A DNA stretch of 41,709 nt from CAZPNX01 sp964588285 (GCA_964588285.1 CAZPNX010000022.1:1-41709); one strand, 5' to 3'. Positions 14,850-23,631 are shown, counted from the stretch's first letter. Notes: generated by a model not told the origin, from the letters alone. Made by a program: numbers and translations.

Positions 14850-16327
14850 GGTCCATAGCGCAATGGGCCATAGACAACGCCACCTTTGCTTCAGAAGAAT
14901 ATCAGGCGTCCCATGATATTCCCTTCTCCGTCTGGAAAAGGCAGTGGCAGATCTATGAGTTCATCGGCTACCGACAGGGAAGCGAAAGACTGGTGGAAAA
15001 AATGAAGGTGCTTGCTCAGAAGGACAGGCGCTATCGGCCGTGGTATTTATATTATCGATCCATTTTTGAGTCGTACCAAGGGGAGTTCAGGCAATCTCAG
15101 GAGACATTGGGCGAGGTCACCCCGGAGGAGTGGAACTCTCTGTCAGCTTTGGACCAGGCCTTATTCCTTATGCAGATGAGCGAGGCCAGCCAGCATTTGT
15201 CAAAATACGACCAAGCCATTGATTACCGGCGGCAGGCCATGGATATCTTTCTAAAACACGGAGACAACAACGCCTACGCCAAAAACCTTTCACAGATCGG
15301 GCTGATAAAGTGGAAGAAAGGCGAATACCTCCAAGCATTGGACGATCTTGACGAATCCATTAAAATGTTAAATAACACCAACGACATTGCAGCAATCTCC
15401 TCGGCCAATACCAATAAAGCCAATGTCTATCTGGCCATCGAGGAGACGGACAAAGCCTGTCGGCATTACCAGGAGGCTTTGGCCCTTAATCAAAGGATAG
15501 GAGATGTGGCCAGGCAGAGCGCCATCTTAAACAACCTGGGCGCGGTATTCTTTCGCCAAGGAGATTTCGCCGGAGCGCTGGAATTCTATCAGCGGGGATA
15601 TAAAATCGACGAGATGTTGGGCAACCTCCCCGGCCAGGCGGCGAAACTAAGCAACATGGCGGTGATGTCGGCCACCATGGGGAATTATCAGGAGGCCTTG
15701 GCAAAATTTGAGCGGGCGCTGGCCTTGGAGAGGAAGACCGGAAATCTTGACGGCCAGATGAGAAAACTCAGCAATTTGGCCAGCCTCTACGGGCTAATGG
15801 ACGACAGCCGGCAAGCCCTGGAGTGCATAAAGGAAGCGGTTGAGATAAGCCGCGGGATAGGGGCCAAGGGATATCTTTCCTACTGTCTGAGCATGTTGGG
15901 GGAGTTTCTCTCGGGGGAAGGCAGGTTGGAGGAAGCTGAGGCGAGTTTGATGGAAGCCATGGATTTGGTAAAAGGATCGGGAAACCTGAGTATTATGGCC
16001 AACTGCCATTCCCATCTGGCCGATGTGTATCTTGCCCAGGGGAAGATCAGCCAGGCCCTGGAGAGCTCGGCCCGGGCCATAGACATTGTGGAAAACAACC
16101 AACTATTCGAGGTCAACAGGGAGGCCATATTTTACCTGCATCACCGGATCCTTTCCCAGAAGGGACAAAACGAGGAGGCCCGGAACTGGCTGGAAAGAGC
16201 GCATCAAGAGGTAATGGCTAGGTTGGAAAAGCTGCCGCCGGGGGTGGCGGCCGGAGAAATAATCAATAAAAACATAACCTTAAGACAGATTGTCGAGGAC
16301 TGGGAGAAGCAAAGGCGGGAGGAATGA
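14846..16327 (+). CDS. TPR-repeat protein, 493 aa
   Basis: Soluble helical-repeat protein. About 90 non-repetitive residues are followed by ten or so TPR units of about 40 residues (for example AILNNLGAVFFRQGDFAGAL, AAKLSNMAVMSATMGNYQEAL, MRKLSNLASLYGLMDDSRQAL), ending in a charged helix. No catalytic domain is seen. ATG 14846 is chosen because it overlaps the TauE/SafE stop (ATGA); the open frame upstream lies inside that gene and is Gly-rich noise. The next gene starts four bases after its stop, so it is embedded in the acpS-pdxA run. Its coupling to a small permease hints that it may be a cytosolic partner, but that is inference. Confidence 0.85.
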   Translation: MRSIAQWAIDNATFASEEYQASHDIPFSVWKRQWQIYEFIGYRQGSERLVEKMKVLAQKDRRYRPWYLYYRSIFESYQGEFRQSQETLGEVTPEEWNSLSALDQALFLMQMSEASQHLSKYDQAIDYRRQAMDIFLKHGDNNAYAKNLSQIGLIKWKKGEYLQALDDLDESIKMLNNTNDIAAISSANTNKANVYLAIEETDKACRHYQEALALNQRIGDVARQSAILNNLGAVFFRQGDFAGALEFYQRGYKIDEMLGNLPGQAAKLSNMAVMSATMGNYQEALAKFERALALERKTGNLDGQMRKLSNLASLYGLMDDSRQALECIKEAVEISRGIGAKGYLSYCLSMLGEFLSGEGRLEEAEASLMEAMDLVKGSGNLSIMANCHSHLADVYLAQGKISQALESSARAIDIVENNQLFEVNREAIFYLHHRILSQKGQNEEARNWLERAHQEVMARLEKLPPGVAAGEIINKNITLRQIVEDWEKQRREE

Positions 16328-16331
16328 CGCC

Positions 16332-16700
16332 ATGCCAATCTACGAGTACCGCTGCCGCGGCTGCGGCCGGGAGTTCTCCAAACTGATCCTGACTGCGGCC
16401 GAAAGCCAATCGCTGGAATGCCCCCAGTGCCGGGGGCGTGACCTGGAGCGGCTGATGTCTCGCTTCCGGGCGGTGCGTTCCCAGGAGAGCCGGCTGGAGC
16501 GGCTGGCCGACCCCTCGTCATTGGGAGGTTTGGACGAAAACGACCCGGCCTCGGTGGCCAAGTGGGCCAAGAAAATGGGCCGCGAGGTGGGCGAGGACCT
16601 GGGCGACGATTTCGACCAGATGGTGGACGAGGCGGTGGAGGAAGAGGCGCATCGGGGTGGCGATGAAAACTTGCGAGCCGACGAGGACACGACAGTTTGA
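16332..16700 (+). CDS. FmdB-type zinc-ribbon protein
   Basis: 122 residues. The N-terminal half is the FmdB zinc ribbon: MPIYEYRCRGCGREFSKL, then CPQCRGRD, giving CxxC...CxxC with about 30 residues between pairs. The second half is acidic and Glu/Asp-rich (KKMGREVGEDLGDDFDQMV). FmdB-family proteins are often called putative regulators, but most have no known role. The ATG is fixed by the conserved MPIYEY start and lies four bases after the TPR gene. The following pdxA open frame overlaps its end if an early start is used. Confidence 0.88.
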   Translation: MPIYEYRCRGCGREFSKLILTAAESQSLECPQCRGRDLERLMSRFRAVRSQESRLERLADPSSLGGLDENDPASVAKWAKKMGREVGEDLGDDFDQMVDEAVEEEAHRGGDENLRADEDTTV

Positions 16701-16716
16701 CCGGAGACGTTTCAAA

Positions 16717-17664
16717 GTGAATAAAACAAAAATACCCGTTATCGGCATCACCAGCGGCGATCCGGCTGGCATCGGCCCGGAGATCGCCGTCAAGGCGGCG
16801 CTGTCGCCAGAGGTGCAGCGGGCCTGTCGGCCGGTGCTGGTGGGGCCGGCCGCCGTCTGGAGGATGACCGGACGAAGGCTGGGCCTGGATATCAGCCGTC
16901 TGGAAATAGAAGCTACGGCCGACCCCAGGCAGCCGCCGGTACCGGGGAAAATGACTGCGGCCACCGGCACGGTGTCGGCCGAGGCGGTGGTGGCCGCGGC
17001 CGTGCTCTGCCTTCAGGGAAGGCTTGCGGCCATGGCCACCGCGCCGATATCGAAAAAGGCCTGGCACCTGGCCAGCTATCGTTTTCCCGGCCATACCGAG
17101 CTTTTGGCCGGACTTACGGGCTCCAAGAGCTGGGCCATGATGTTCGTCTGCGAAAGGCACAAGGTGACCCTGGCCACCATCCACCAGCCGCTGGCGAAAA
17201 TTCCCAGCTTGATAACCAGGGAGCTCATCCGGGAAAAAATCCATTTGACCGAAAGGGCGCTTAAAAGCTGGTGGGGGATAAAAAAGCCGCGGATCGCGGT
17301 TCTGGGCTTGAATCCGCATGCCGGAGAGTCGGGTTTGCTGGGAGGCGAAGAGAAAAAAGTCATAGGTCCTGCCGTCCGCGTCATGGTCCGGCAGGGGATA
17401 CAAGCCCTGGGGCCGGTGTCGGCCGAGGCCGGTTTCTGCCGGTCAAACCAGGGAAAGGTGGACGCCCTGATCGCCATGTACCATGACCAAGGACTGCTGC
17501 CGCTTAAAATTTTGGGCGGAGCGGTGAATCTCACCTTAGGACTGCCCTTCGTACGCACCTCGCCCGACCACGGGACGGCGCCGGACATCGCCGGGAAGAA
17601 AAGGGCCGATCCCGGTCCGATGATCCGAGCGGTGCTGCTGGCGGCCAGGCTGTCGGCCGGATAA
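16717..17664 (+). CDS. pdxA: 4-hydroxythreonine-4-phosphate dehydrogenase
   Basis: 315 residues. PdxA oxidises 4-phosphohydroxy-L-threonine with NAD+ in pyridoxal-phosphate synthesis. Signatures: ITSGDPAGIGPEI at the N-terminus, APISKKAW, FPGHTELLA (metal and substrate site), GLNPHAGESGLLGGEE, MYHDQGLLPLKIL and VRTSPDHGTAPDIAGK, all intact. I prefer GTG 16717, with GGAG at 16703-16706 ten bases upstream, because the conserved protein begins IPVIGITSGDP. An upstream ATG at 16657 would overlap fmdB by 44 bases and add a basic tail. It is the last gene of the run that starts at 11411. PLP made by this route feeds enzymes such as the alpha-oxoamine synthase. Confidence 0.95.
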   Translation: MNKTKIPVIGITSGDPAGIGPEIAVKAALSPEVQRACRPVLVGPAAVWRMTGRRLGLDISRLEIEATADPRQPPVPGKMTAATGTVSAEAVVAAAVLCLQGRLAAMATAPISKKAWHLASYRFPGHTELLAGLTGSKSWAMMFVCERHKVTLATIHQPLAKIPSLITRELIREKIHLTERALKSWWGIKKPRIAVLGLNPHAGESGLLGGEEKKVIGPAVRVMVRQGIQALGPVSAEAGFCRSNQGKVDALIAMYHDQGLLPLKILGGAVNLTLGLPFVRTSPDHGTAPDIAGKKRADPGPMIRAVLLAARLSAG

Positions 17665-17761
17665 CCTTTAACCTCAGAGGATGCAAAGCACGCCCGGAGC
17701 AAGGAGGCGGATTTCAGCCCTTTCGGCGAATAGGCGGACTGAAAAATTACTAAAATAAAAA

Positions 17762-18475
17762 ATGCTGGAACTGATACACGTATCCAAAACCTACCAGGGA
17801 AGCTGGGCGGCCCTGCGCGACGTCTCCTTTTCCATGGAGAAGGGCGAGTTCACCGTGCTCATCGGTCCCTCGGGTTCGGGCAAGAGCACCATTCTCAAAC
17901 TGATCATGATGCAGGAGAGTCCGGATCAGGGGGTGGTCAAGGTGGCCGGGTTCTCTTCGGAATCCATATCCCGGGGCGATATCCCCAGGCTGAGACGCAA
18001 GCTGGGGGTCATCTTCCAGGATTTCAAACTGCTGGCCGGGCGCACCGTCTACGAGAACGTGGCCTTTGCTCTGGAGGTGACCGGAGCCCCCTCGGGGCTG
18101 GTGCACCGCAAATCCATGGCCGCCCTCAACGAGGTGGGCCTGGCTCACAAACGGCACAGCTATCCGTTCCAGCTTTCCGGAGGGGAGCAGCAGAAGGTGG
18201 CCATTGCCCGGGCCCTAGTGAACGATCCCTTTCTGCTGTTGGCCGACGAGCCAACCGGCAACGTCGATCCCCAGGGGACTTTGGAGATCATGGAATTGCT
18301 CAAGGAGATCAACACCAAGGGTACGGCAGTGCTGATGGCCACCCACGAGCAGGAGCTGGTCAGAAAAATGCCATTTCGCATCATCGCCCTGGAGGCCGGC
18401 AGCATCTGCCGCGAGGTGCCCAGCCGCCTGCACCGCCGGGGGGGCGGGGGTCAGGGAGGCGGAGTGATATGGTGA
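17762..18475 (+). CDS. ftsE: Cell-division ABC transporter ATPase FtsE
   Basis: 237 residues. Walker A GPSGSGKST at 35-43, Q-loop IFQDFKLL, the FtsE-typical RTVYENVAFAL, signature LSGGEQQKVAIARAL, Walker B LLADEPTGN and the switch histidine in MATHE are present. FtsE pairs with the membrane protein FtsX to activate periplasmic murein hydrolases at the septum. The C-terminus is unusual, a Gly/Arg-rich tail (LHRRGGGGQGGG). No ftsX follows: the ATG overlapping the stop (18470) opens only a 12-codon frame. No good ribosome site is visible before the start. A generic LolD-type ATPase is the alternative. Confidence 0.85.
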   Translation: MLELIHVSKTYQGSWAALRDVSFSMEKGEFTVLIGPSGSGKSTILKLIMMQESPDQGVVKVAGFSSESISRGDIPRLRRKLGVIFQDFKLLAGRTVYENVAFALEVTGAPSGLVHRKSMAALNEVGLAHKRHSYPFQLSGGEQQKVAIARALVNDPFLLLADEPTGNVDPQGTLEIMELLKEINTKGTAVLMATHEQELVRKMPFRIIALEAGSICREVPSRLHRRGGGGQGGGVIW

Positions 18476-18519
18476 CGCAGATTTCCACAGATCGACCAAA
18501 ACAATAAAGGAGATTGGCC

Positions 18520-18801
18520 ATGGATAACTCAAGTCTCAAAGCAGGGCTTGCCTGGATGCTGGCCGGGGCGGCCCTGGCCCTGCTGGCGGTGGCGCTGCTG
18601 CGGCCGGTTTCGGCGGTGCAGGCCCAAGCGCCAACAACGCCGGCTCCCATGAACGGCGCCTACCAGATATCCACCTGGAGCGCCATCGATAAAAACGACA
18701 ATGTCTTCTGCGGCTTCTTCATTATGGACACCCGCAGCGGGATGATCATCAACTGCGACTACAACACGGTGTCCAACATGACGGCCAAATACGGCAAGTA
18801 G
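18520..18801 (+). CDS. Small membrane-anchored or secreted protein, 93 aa
   Basis: I do not recognise the family. Residues about 9-28 are a hydrophobic segment (LAWMLAGAALALLAVALL) after a short polar start, followed by SAVQAQA, so it is either a cleaved signal peptide or a signal anchor. The remaining 55 or so residues form a small exported domain (NGAYQISTWSAIDKNDN, then GFFIMDTRSGMIINCDYN) resembling small beta-type modules in which a displayed-value strand precedes DTxSG. ATG 18520 has AAGGAG (18508-18513) six bases upstream. It occupies the place where ftsX would be expected, and is followed by a terminator. Confidence 0.72.
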   Translation: MDNSSLKAGLAWMLAGAALALLAVALLRPVSAVQAQAPTTPAPMNGAYQISTWSAIDKNDNVFCGFFIMDTRSGMIINCDYNTVSNMTAKYGK

Positions 18802-18814
18802 GATCAAAAAAGGG

Positions 18815-18844
18815 AAAGCCCCACCCAAAAATGGGTGGGGCTTT
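18815..18844. terminator. Bidirectional terminator between convergent genes
   Basis: A perfect 12-bp stem (18815-18826 with 18833-18844) with a 6-base loop. On the minus strand it is followed shortly by TTTTTT, so it best serves the TPR gene ending at 18860; on the plus strand it closes the small-protein gene. Confidence 0.85.
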
Positions 18845-18859
18845 GCTCATGTTTTAAAA

Positions 18860-20245
18860 CTACCCTAGCTCCCTCGACCATTCGAACACCCTCCTCACCT
18901 CGGGCTTGGCAAAGTATTTCTCCTTGGTCTCCGGGTCGAAGTTATAGCTGAAGGCGGCGGTCAGAGACTGGGCCTTGGCGGCGGCAATCTGGGCCCGGCC
19001 CTTAAAGCCCAACTTGGCCAGCACCTGGGAGAGCAGCAGGTTGGCCTCGATCTCCAGCTCGGTGGAAGACAGGCTTTCCTCGTCGTCTATCATGATGGGA
19101 TGGGCTACCAGCCCCTCCAGGATGATCCGGGCCTGGCTCAGGGTCTGGGCCTTGGCAGTGTGATAAAGCACCTTGGCGGCCACTACCTGATGGCGGGCCG
19201 AGAGGAACTGGTCGCGTTCATTGTTGATCGTCTCGGCTGCGTCCAGCTGTTTGGTGGCCAGGTCGGGCTTGCCCCATTGGCAATAAAGATCGGCCAAATC
19301 CGCCAGGATCGATGATTCTCGTTGCCGGCTGTTCACTTGGCGCGAAATATTTAGGGCGGCCAGCAGCTGCTCCTCGGCCTCGGGATATTGTCCGCGGCTG
19401 GTATGAAGCCGGCCCAGTCCGGCCAGGGCAAAGGCTTCGCCCAGCCGGTTGCCGACGTCCCGGGACAGCTCCAATGACCTTTGGCAACAATCCTCGGCTT
19501 TGTCCATATCGCCCAGGCTGTGGAAGATCTCAGCCAGGTTCTTAAGGGAGACGGCCTGGCGGAAACGGTCGCCGCATTCCAGAGCCATTTTCAGGGTTTG
19601 TTCCTGATAGCCCAGGGCCCGGACCATGTCTCCCTTGGCCTGGTGGACGCCGCTGATCTTGTTGTAGACCGCGGCCAACCTCGCCTTATCGCCCAGGCGC
19701 TGGCGGATCTGCCGTTCGTCATCCAGCAGGGTCAAGGCCAGGTCGTTGTTGGCCGAAGCCGCTTCGATTAGGGCTGAGACATGCAGCAGGTCGGCCCGGG
19801 CCTCCTCAATGCCGGGCTCGCGGTCGGAGCGAAGATCGACCACCAGCTCGGCACCCTCCAGATAGCTGCGGGCTTTGGCCAGCTGGCCCTGACGGTAGAA
19901 CATCCAGGCCAGGTCGTGATAGACCATGAACAGCTCCAGGCTGTCGGGGTTGGCGCCCAAGCAGGAAAGAGCCTCGCCCAAATGATGGTAGGCCTGATCG
20001 TAACGGCTGAGGCGAAGATAGATCCGGCCCAGCTTCTGGCTTATCAGGGCCGCTCGGTTTTGGTCGGGCGCCAGCTGGCGTATGTCCTCCAGGACCGATA
20101 AAGCCTGGGGATAGGCGGACCGGAGTATCAGTCGGTCGGCCAACTGGAGGCCCAACTCGAACCTGGCAGCGCCCTGAGAGGCGGAGAACATTGCCTCCAG
20201 GGCATCGTGTTCGGCTTCCCGATAGATCTCTTCTCTATAGTCCAT
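18860..20245 (-). CDS. TPR-repeat protein, 461 aa (paralogue A)
   Basis: Soluble all-helical protein with about ten TPR units of about 40 residues (KLGRIYLRLSRYDQAYHHLG, VYHDLAWMFYRQGQLAKAR, SLKNLAEIFHSLGDMDKAE and others). The C-terminus ends ETKEKYFAKPEVRRVFE, a closing motif often found in TPR regulators attached to kinases or cyclases, although no such domain is present here. It is clearly paralogous to the 461-residue protein at 27637-29022, sharing the order of repeats and phrases such as SLELF-x-VYHD-x-AWMFYRQG and ARSYLEGA. No ribosome site is seen; a TATTAT box ends seven bases before the ATG. Binding partner unknown. Confidence 0.86.
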   Translation of the reverse strand: MDYREEIYREAEHDALEAMFSASQGAARFELGLQLADRLILRSAYPQALSVLEDIRQLAPDQNRAALISQKLGRIYLRLSRYDQAYHHLGEALSCLGANPDSLELFMVYHDLAWMFYRQGQLAKARSYLEGAELVVDLRSDREPGIEEARADLLHVSALIEAASANNDLALTLLDDERQIRQRLGDKARLAAVYNKISGVHQAKGDMVRALGYQEQTLKMALECGDRFRQAVSLKNLAEIFHSLGDMDKAEDCCQRSLELSRDVGNRLGEAFALAGLGRLHTSRGQYPEAEEQLLAALNISRQVNSRQRESSILADLADLYCQWGKPDLATKQLDAAETINNERDQFLSARHQVVAAKVLYHTAKAQTLSQARIILEGLVAHPIMIDDEESLSSTELEIEANLLLSQVLAKLGFKGRAQIAAAKAQSLTAAFSYNFDPETKEKYFAKPEVRRVFEWSRELG

Positions 20246-20252
20246 GACTGAG

Positions 20253-20258
20253 ATAATA
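20253..20258 (-). promoter_or_regulatory. Putative -10 box abutting the TPR paralogue A start
   Basis: TATTAT on the minus strand, seven bases before the ATG at 20245, in an AT-rich patch. No convincing -35 is found at 16-18 bases. It would give a leaderless message. Confidence 0.35.
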
Positions 20259-20316
20259 CTAATACATATGGGGCAAAATGTAAAGGTCTTTTTACCTCTG
20301 GTCAGGACGATTGCAG

Positions 20317-20345
20317 TTGCATTTTCCGGCGGGTTGGTTTATGAT
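20317..20345 (+). promoter_or_regulatory. Promoter of the histidine kinase operon
   Basis: TTGCAT (20317-20322), a 17-base spacer and TATGAT (20340-20345). Predicted start is near 20352, with a leader of about 43 bases. Confidence 0.6.
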
Positions 20346-20394
20346 TAACCGTCTTCAAAAGTAATTGAGAGAGGACTAAAGGGCTAAAACACCG

Positions 20395-22962
20395 ATGACG
20401 GTTAGGCTTCAGAAAAAGAGACAACAGGCCCCGGCCTTGGCTCAAGCGGATTATTACCGCATCCATTTTGAGAACGCCAAAGACATACTATTCACCTTAG
20501 ACCGGAAGATGATGGTCAGGGCCGTGTCGCCCTCTATTGAAAAAATATTGGGCTACCGGCCCGAGGAACTGTTGAACCGTCAACTGCAGCTGGAGAGGCT
20601 GGTGCCTTCGGGCCAGGCGGGCGGGCTCAGGCAGCTTTTGCGGAAGGCCATGGCCGGCAGGGAGACCGGGCCGGTGGTCTGCGATGTAAAAACCAAGGAC
20701 GGCGGCAGCCGGGTGATGCAGTTAAACGCCGGGCGTCCGGCCGGCACCCGGACCCATAGGATGCTGGCCGTTTCCGCCAGCGATATCACCGAATGGCAGA
20801 GAATGGCCGATGTCGTCCGCCGGAGCGAGGAAAAGTACCGGGCCTTGGTGGAGGCCACCGACACCGGCTACGTCATCCTCGACCGTCAGGGAAGGGTGCT
20901 GGACGCCAACCGGGAATATCTCAGACTTACCGGACGCAAGTCGCTGGCCTCGATACTGGGGCGGCCGGTGGTGGAATGGACGGCATCCTACGACCAGGAG
21001 AGGAGCCGGGAAGAGATAACCAGATGCCTGCGGCGGGGATCTGTCCGTCTGCTGGAGATAGACTACGCTCATCCCGACGGCACCCTGGTCCCGGTGGAGA
21101 TCAACGCCACCGTCCTTGATTCCGAATCCGGGCCGCAGATCGTGTCGGTGTGCCGGGACATCACCCGGAGGCGGGAGGTGGAGGCGGCCCTGCGCGACAA
21201 CGAGCGGCTCTTCCGCACCCTGGTGCAGGGCCAGGGCGAGGGCATCGGCATCATCGACCAGGAGGAGAGGTTCATCTTCGCCAACCCGGCGGCCGAGGAG
21301 ATCTTCGGCGCCGGGCCGGGGGCTCTGATCGGCCGAAGCCTGAGGGATTTCACCTCTCCGGAGCAGTACGCCGAGATAGTCAGGCAGACCGGTCTGCGCC
21401 GCCAGAATGTCAAGAGCACCTACGAGATGGACATCAGGCGCAACGACGGCCAAGCTCGACGCCTTTGGGTGACGGCCACGCCCCAGCGTGACCGCCAGGG
21501 CCGGTTCATCGGAACCTTCGGCATCTTCCGGGACATCACCGAAAAGGCCAAGGCCGAGGAAGCATTGCGGGCCAGCGAACAGCTTTACCGGGCGGTGGTG
21601 GAGACCTCCAGCGAGGCCATCATCGTCTCCGACCTGGCCGGAAAAGTGAAAGCCGCAAATCAAAGGGCGGCCAAGATGCAGGGGGTGGCCGACGCCTCCA
21701 GGCTTTTGGGGATGGACGTTTACGATTTCATCGAGCCTGATGACAGGGAGCGGGCGGCCGAGAACGCCAGAAAGGTTCTGCTGGGAAAGCCGGTGGAAGG
21801 GGTGGAGTATCGGATGCGGCGGCGCGACGGCAGCGTTTTCGACGGCGAACTGAGCGCAGCCCTCCTGCCCGGGCCTGACGGACGGCCGGTCGGATTCGTG
21901 GCCGCGGTCCGGGACATCACCGAGCGCAAGCTGGCTGAACGGGCGCTACGCGAATCAGAGGAAAGGTTTAAAAGCATATTTGAGTTTGCAGCCGACGGAT
22001 TGCTACTGGCTGACATTGAAAATAAACGCTTCATGCTTGGGAACCGGAAAATCTGCGACATGCTGGGTTACACCCTTGATGAACTGCGCCAACTGAAGGT
22101 AAGCGATATACATCCTAAGGAGAGCATTCCCAAGGTTATCAACGCTTTTGAGAGGCAAGCCAGGAGGAACTTGACCCTTGCACCGGATCTGCCGGTGCTG
22201 AGGAAGGACGGCACAGTATTCTACGCCGACATCAACTCGTTCCCAGTATTCATCGAAGGAAGAAAGTACTTACTGGGGAATTTCAGAGATATCACCGAGC
22301 GCAAGAGGCTGGAGAAGGAGGTGCTGGAGATAGGCGACCAGGTGCAATACCATATCGGCCATGAACTGCACGACGGGGTCAACCAGCTGCTGACCTCGGC
22401 CTCGCTTCGAATCGAGGCCTTGCGCCAAAAGACAAACGAGGGAAGGCTGCTGGAGGAGAGCGAGCTGGCGGACCTAGCCGGCCTGATCCGTCAAACCATG
22501 GACCAGGTTTCGTCCATGGCCAGGGGGCTTTCCCCGCTGAGCATAAAATCCGGGGGTCTGGCCATGGGGCTGGCCGAACTCTGCCGATCGACGACCTTCC
22601 TGGGGATCAAATGCCTGGCTTCCATCGACGAATCGGTAGAGGTTCCCAATCTGGCCGAGGCCACCCATCTCTACCGCATCGCCCAGGAGGCGATCAACAA
22701 CGCCGTCAAGCATTCCGGGTCCGATAAAATCGAGGTCACCCTGGGCCGGAGGCAGGGCTACGGACTGCTGGCCGTGTCCGATGACGGCCGGGGAATGCCG
22801 GGCGATATCTCCAAGAGGGGCGGCATGGGTTTGAATATAATGAGATACCGGGCCGGTATGATCGGAGCCGACCTGGAGATAGTGGCGGGCCGGGACCGGG
22901 GCACCGAAGTCAGATGCCGGTTCTGTCTGCGGACGGCCAAGGAACGAGAAAGGGGGAGGTGA
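20395..22962 (+). CDS. Soluble five-PAS sensor histidine kinase (NarL-partner type)
   Basis: 855 residues with no membrane segment, so it senses a cytosolic or diffusible signal. Five PAS modules, each ending with a DIT-type PAC signature, lie at about 20-133, 143-258, 267-384, 393-512 and 521-637. A HisKA_3 dimerisation domain follows (about 645-715) with the phosphorylated His659 in GHELHDGVNQLL. The HATPase domain (about 750-845) has the N box EAINNAVKHS at 765-774, DDGRGM at 796-801 and GGMGLNIMRYRA. This HPK7-type kinase phosphorylates NarL/LuxR-type regulators, and one starts three bases downstream. Ligands of the PAS domains are unknown; no haem or flavin motif is obvious. Confidence 0.94.
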   Translation: MTVRLQKKRQQAPALAQADYYRIHFENAKDILFTLDRKMMVRAVSPSIEKILGYRPEELLNRQLQLERLVPSGQAGGLRQLLRKAMAGRETGPVVCDVKTKDGGSRVMQLNAGRPAGTRTHRMLAVSASDITEWQRMADVVRRSEEKYRALVEATDTGYVILDRQGRVLDANREYLRLTGRKSLASILGRPVVEWTASYDQERSREEITRCLRRGSVRLLEIDYAHPDGTLVPVEINATVLDSESGPQIVSVCRDITRRREVEAALRDNERLFRTLVQGQGEGIGIIDQEERFIFANPAAEEIFGAGPGALIGRSLRDFTSPEQYAEIVRQTGLRRQNVKSTYEMDIRRNDGQARRLWVTATPQRDRQGRFIGTFGIFRDITEKAKAEEALRASEQLYRAVVETSSEAIIVSDLAGKVKAANQRAAKMQGVADASRLLGMDVYDFIEPDDRERAAENARKVLLGKPVEGVEYRMRRRDGSVFDGELSAALLPGPDGRPVGFVAAVRDITERKLAERALRESEERFKSIFEFAADGLLLADIENKRFMLGNRKICDMLGYTLDELRQLKVSDIHPKESIPKVINAFERQARRNLTLAPDLPVLRKDGTVFYADINSFPVFIEGRKYLLGNFRDITERKRLEKEVLEIGDQVQYHIGHELHDGVNQLLTSASLRIEALRQKTNEGRLLEESELADLAGLIRQTMDQVSSMARGLSPLSIKSGGLAMGLAELCRSTTFLGIKCLASIDESVEVPNLAEATHLYRIAQEAINNAVKHSGSDKIEVTLGRRQGYGLLAVSDDGRGMPGDISKRGGMGLNIMRYRAGMIGADLEIVAGRDRGTEVRCRFCLRTAKERERGR

Positions 22963-22965
22963 ACT

Positions 22966-23631
22966 ATGGAAAAAGTGGCGGGGCGCGGAACCAGATATTC
23001 GATCTTCATCGTCGACGACCATCCCTTGGTGCGGCAGGGCTTGAAGATGCTGATGGATATGCAGGGAGACCTAAGGGTGGTGGGAGAGGCGGCCGACGCC
23101 CAACAGGCCTTGGACGGCATCGCCCGGACCCGGCCGGACCTGGCCATCGTCGACATTGGTCTCCAAGGGGCGGACGGGCTGGAGCTGACCAAGTCTCTGC
23201 GCAAGCGGCACCCCAAGCTGGCAGTGCTGGTGCTTTCCATTTACGACGAGGCCATCTACGCCGAGAGGGCACTCAAGGCCGGAGCCCGAGGCTACATTAT
23301 GAAAAAGGAGGCCAACGAGGAGCTGCTGAACGCGGTGCGGCGGGTGCTGGCCGGCAAGGTCTATCTCAGCGAGAGCTTCTCCAGCCTGCTTCTGGAGAAG
23401 CTGGTGGGCCGGGACTCCGGAGACAAAACCCTGTTGATCGAAAATCTGACCGACCGGGAGATGGAGGTGCTGAGGCTGGTGGGCATGGGACGGAAGAACC
23501 AGGAAATGGCCGCCATGCTGGGCCTAAGCCACAAGACCATCCAGGTCTACAAGGAGAAGATCAAGCACAAGCTCAATCTAAAAAACTCCTCGGAGCTGGT
23601 CCACTACGCCATCAACTGGCTCAAGCAGTAG
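22966..23631 (+). CDS. NarL/FixJ-type response regulator
   Basis: 221 residues. The receiver domain (about 12-130) has the acidic pocket VDD (17-18), phospho-acceptor Asp63 in LAIVDIGL, Ser91 in LSIYDE and Lys113. The C-terminal LuxR helix-turn-helix (about 158-217) reads LTDREMEVLRLVGMGRKNQE followed by AAMLGLSHKTIQVYKEKI, a normal DNA-binding module. It starts three bases after the kinase stop with GGGGGAGG upstream, so the two are an obvious cognate pair. A terminator follows at 23697. Target genes cannot be read from the sequence, though the degenerate receiver and HNH genes just downstream are candidates. Confidence 0.95.
   Translation: MEKVAGRGTRYSIFIVDDHPLVRQGLKMLMDMQGDLRVVGEAADAQQALDGIARTRPDLAIVDIGLQGADGLELTKSLRKRHPKLAVLVLSIYDEAIYAERALKAGARGYIMKKEANEELLNAVRRVLAGKVYLSESFSSLLLEKLVGRDSGDKTLLIENLTDREMEVLRLVGMGRKNQEMAAMLGLSHKTIQVYKEKIKHKLNLKNSSELVHYAINWLKQ

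Noticed and set aside
16657..16716. Upstream ATG for pdxA
   Set aside because: It overlaps fmdB by 44 bases and adds a non-conserved basic extension; the GTG at 16717 has a ribosome site and fits the family start.
18470..18508. Short frame starting at the ATG overlapping the ftsE stop as a truncated ftsX
   Set aside because: Only 12 codons with no FtsX-like sequence.
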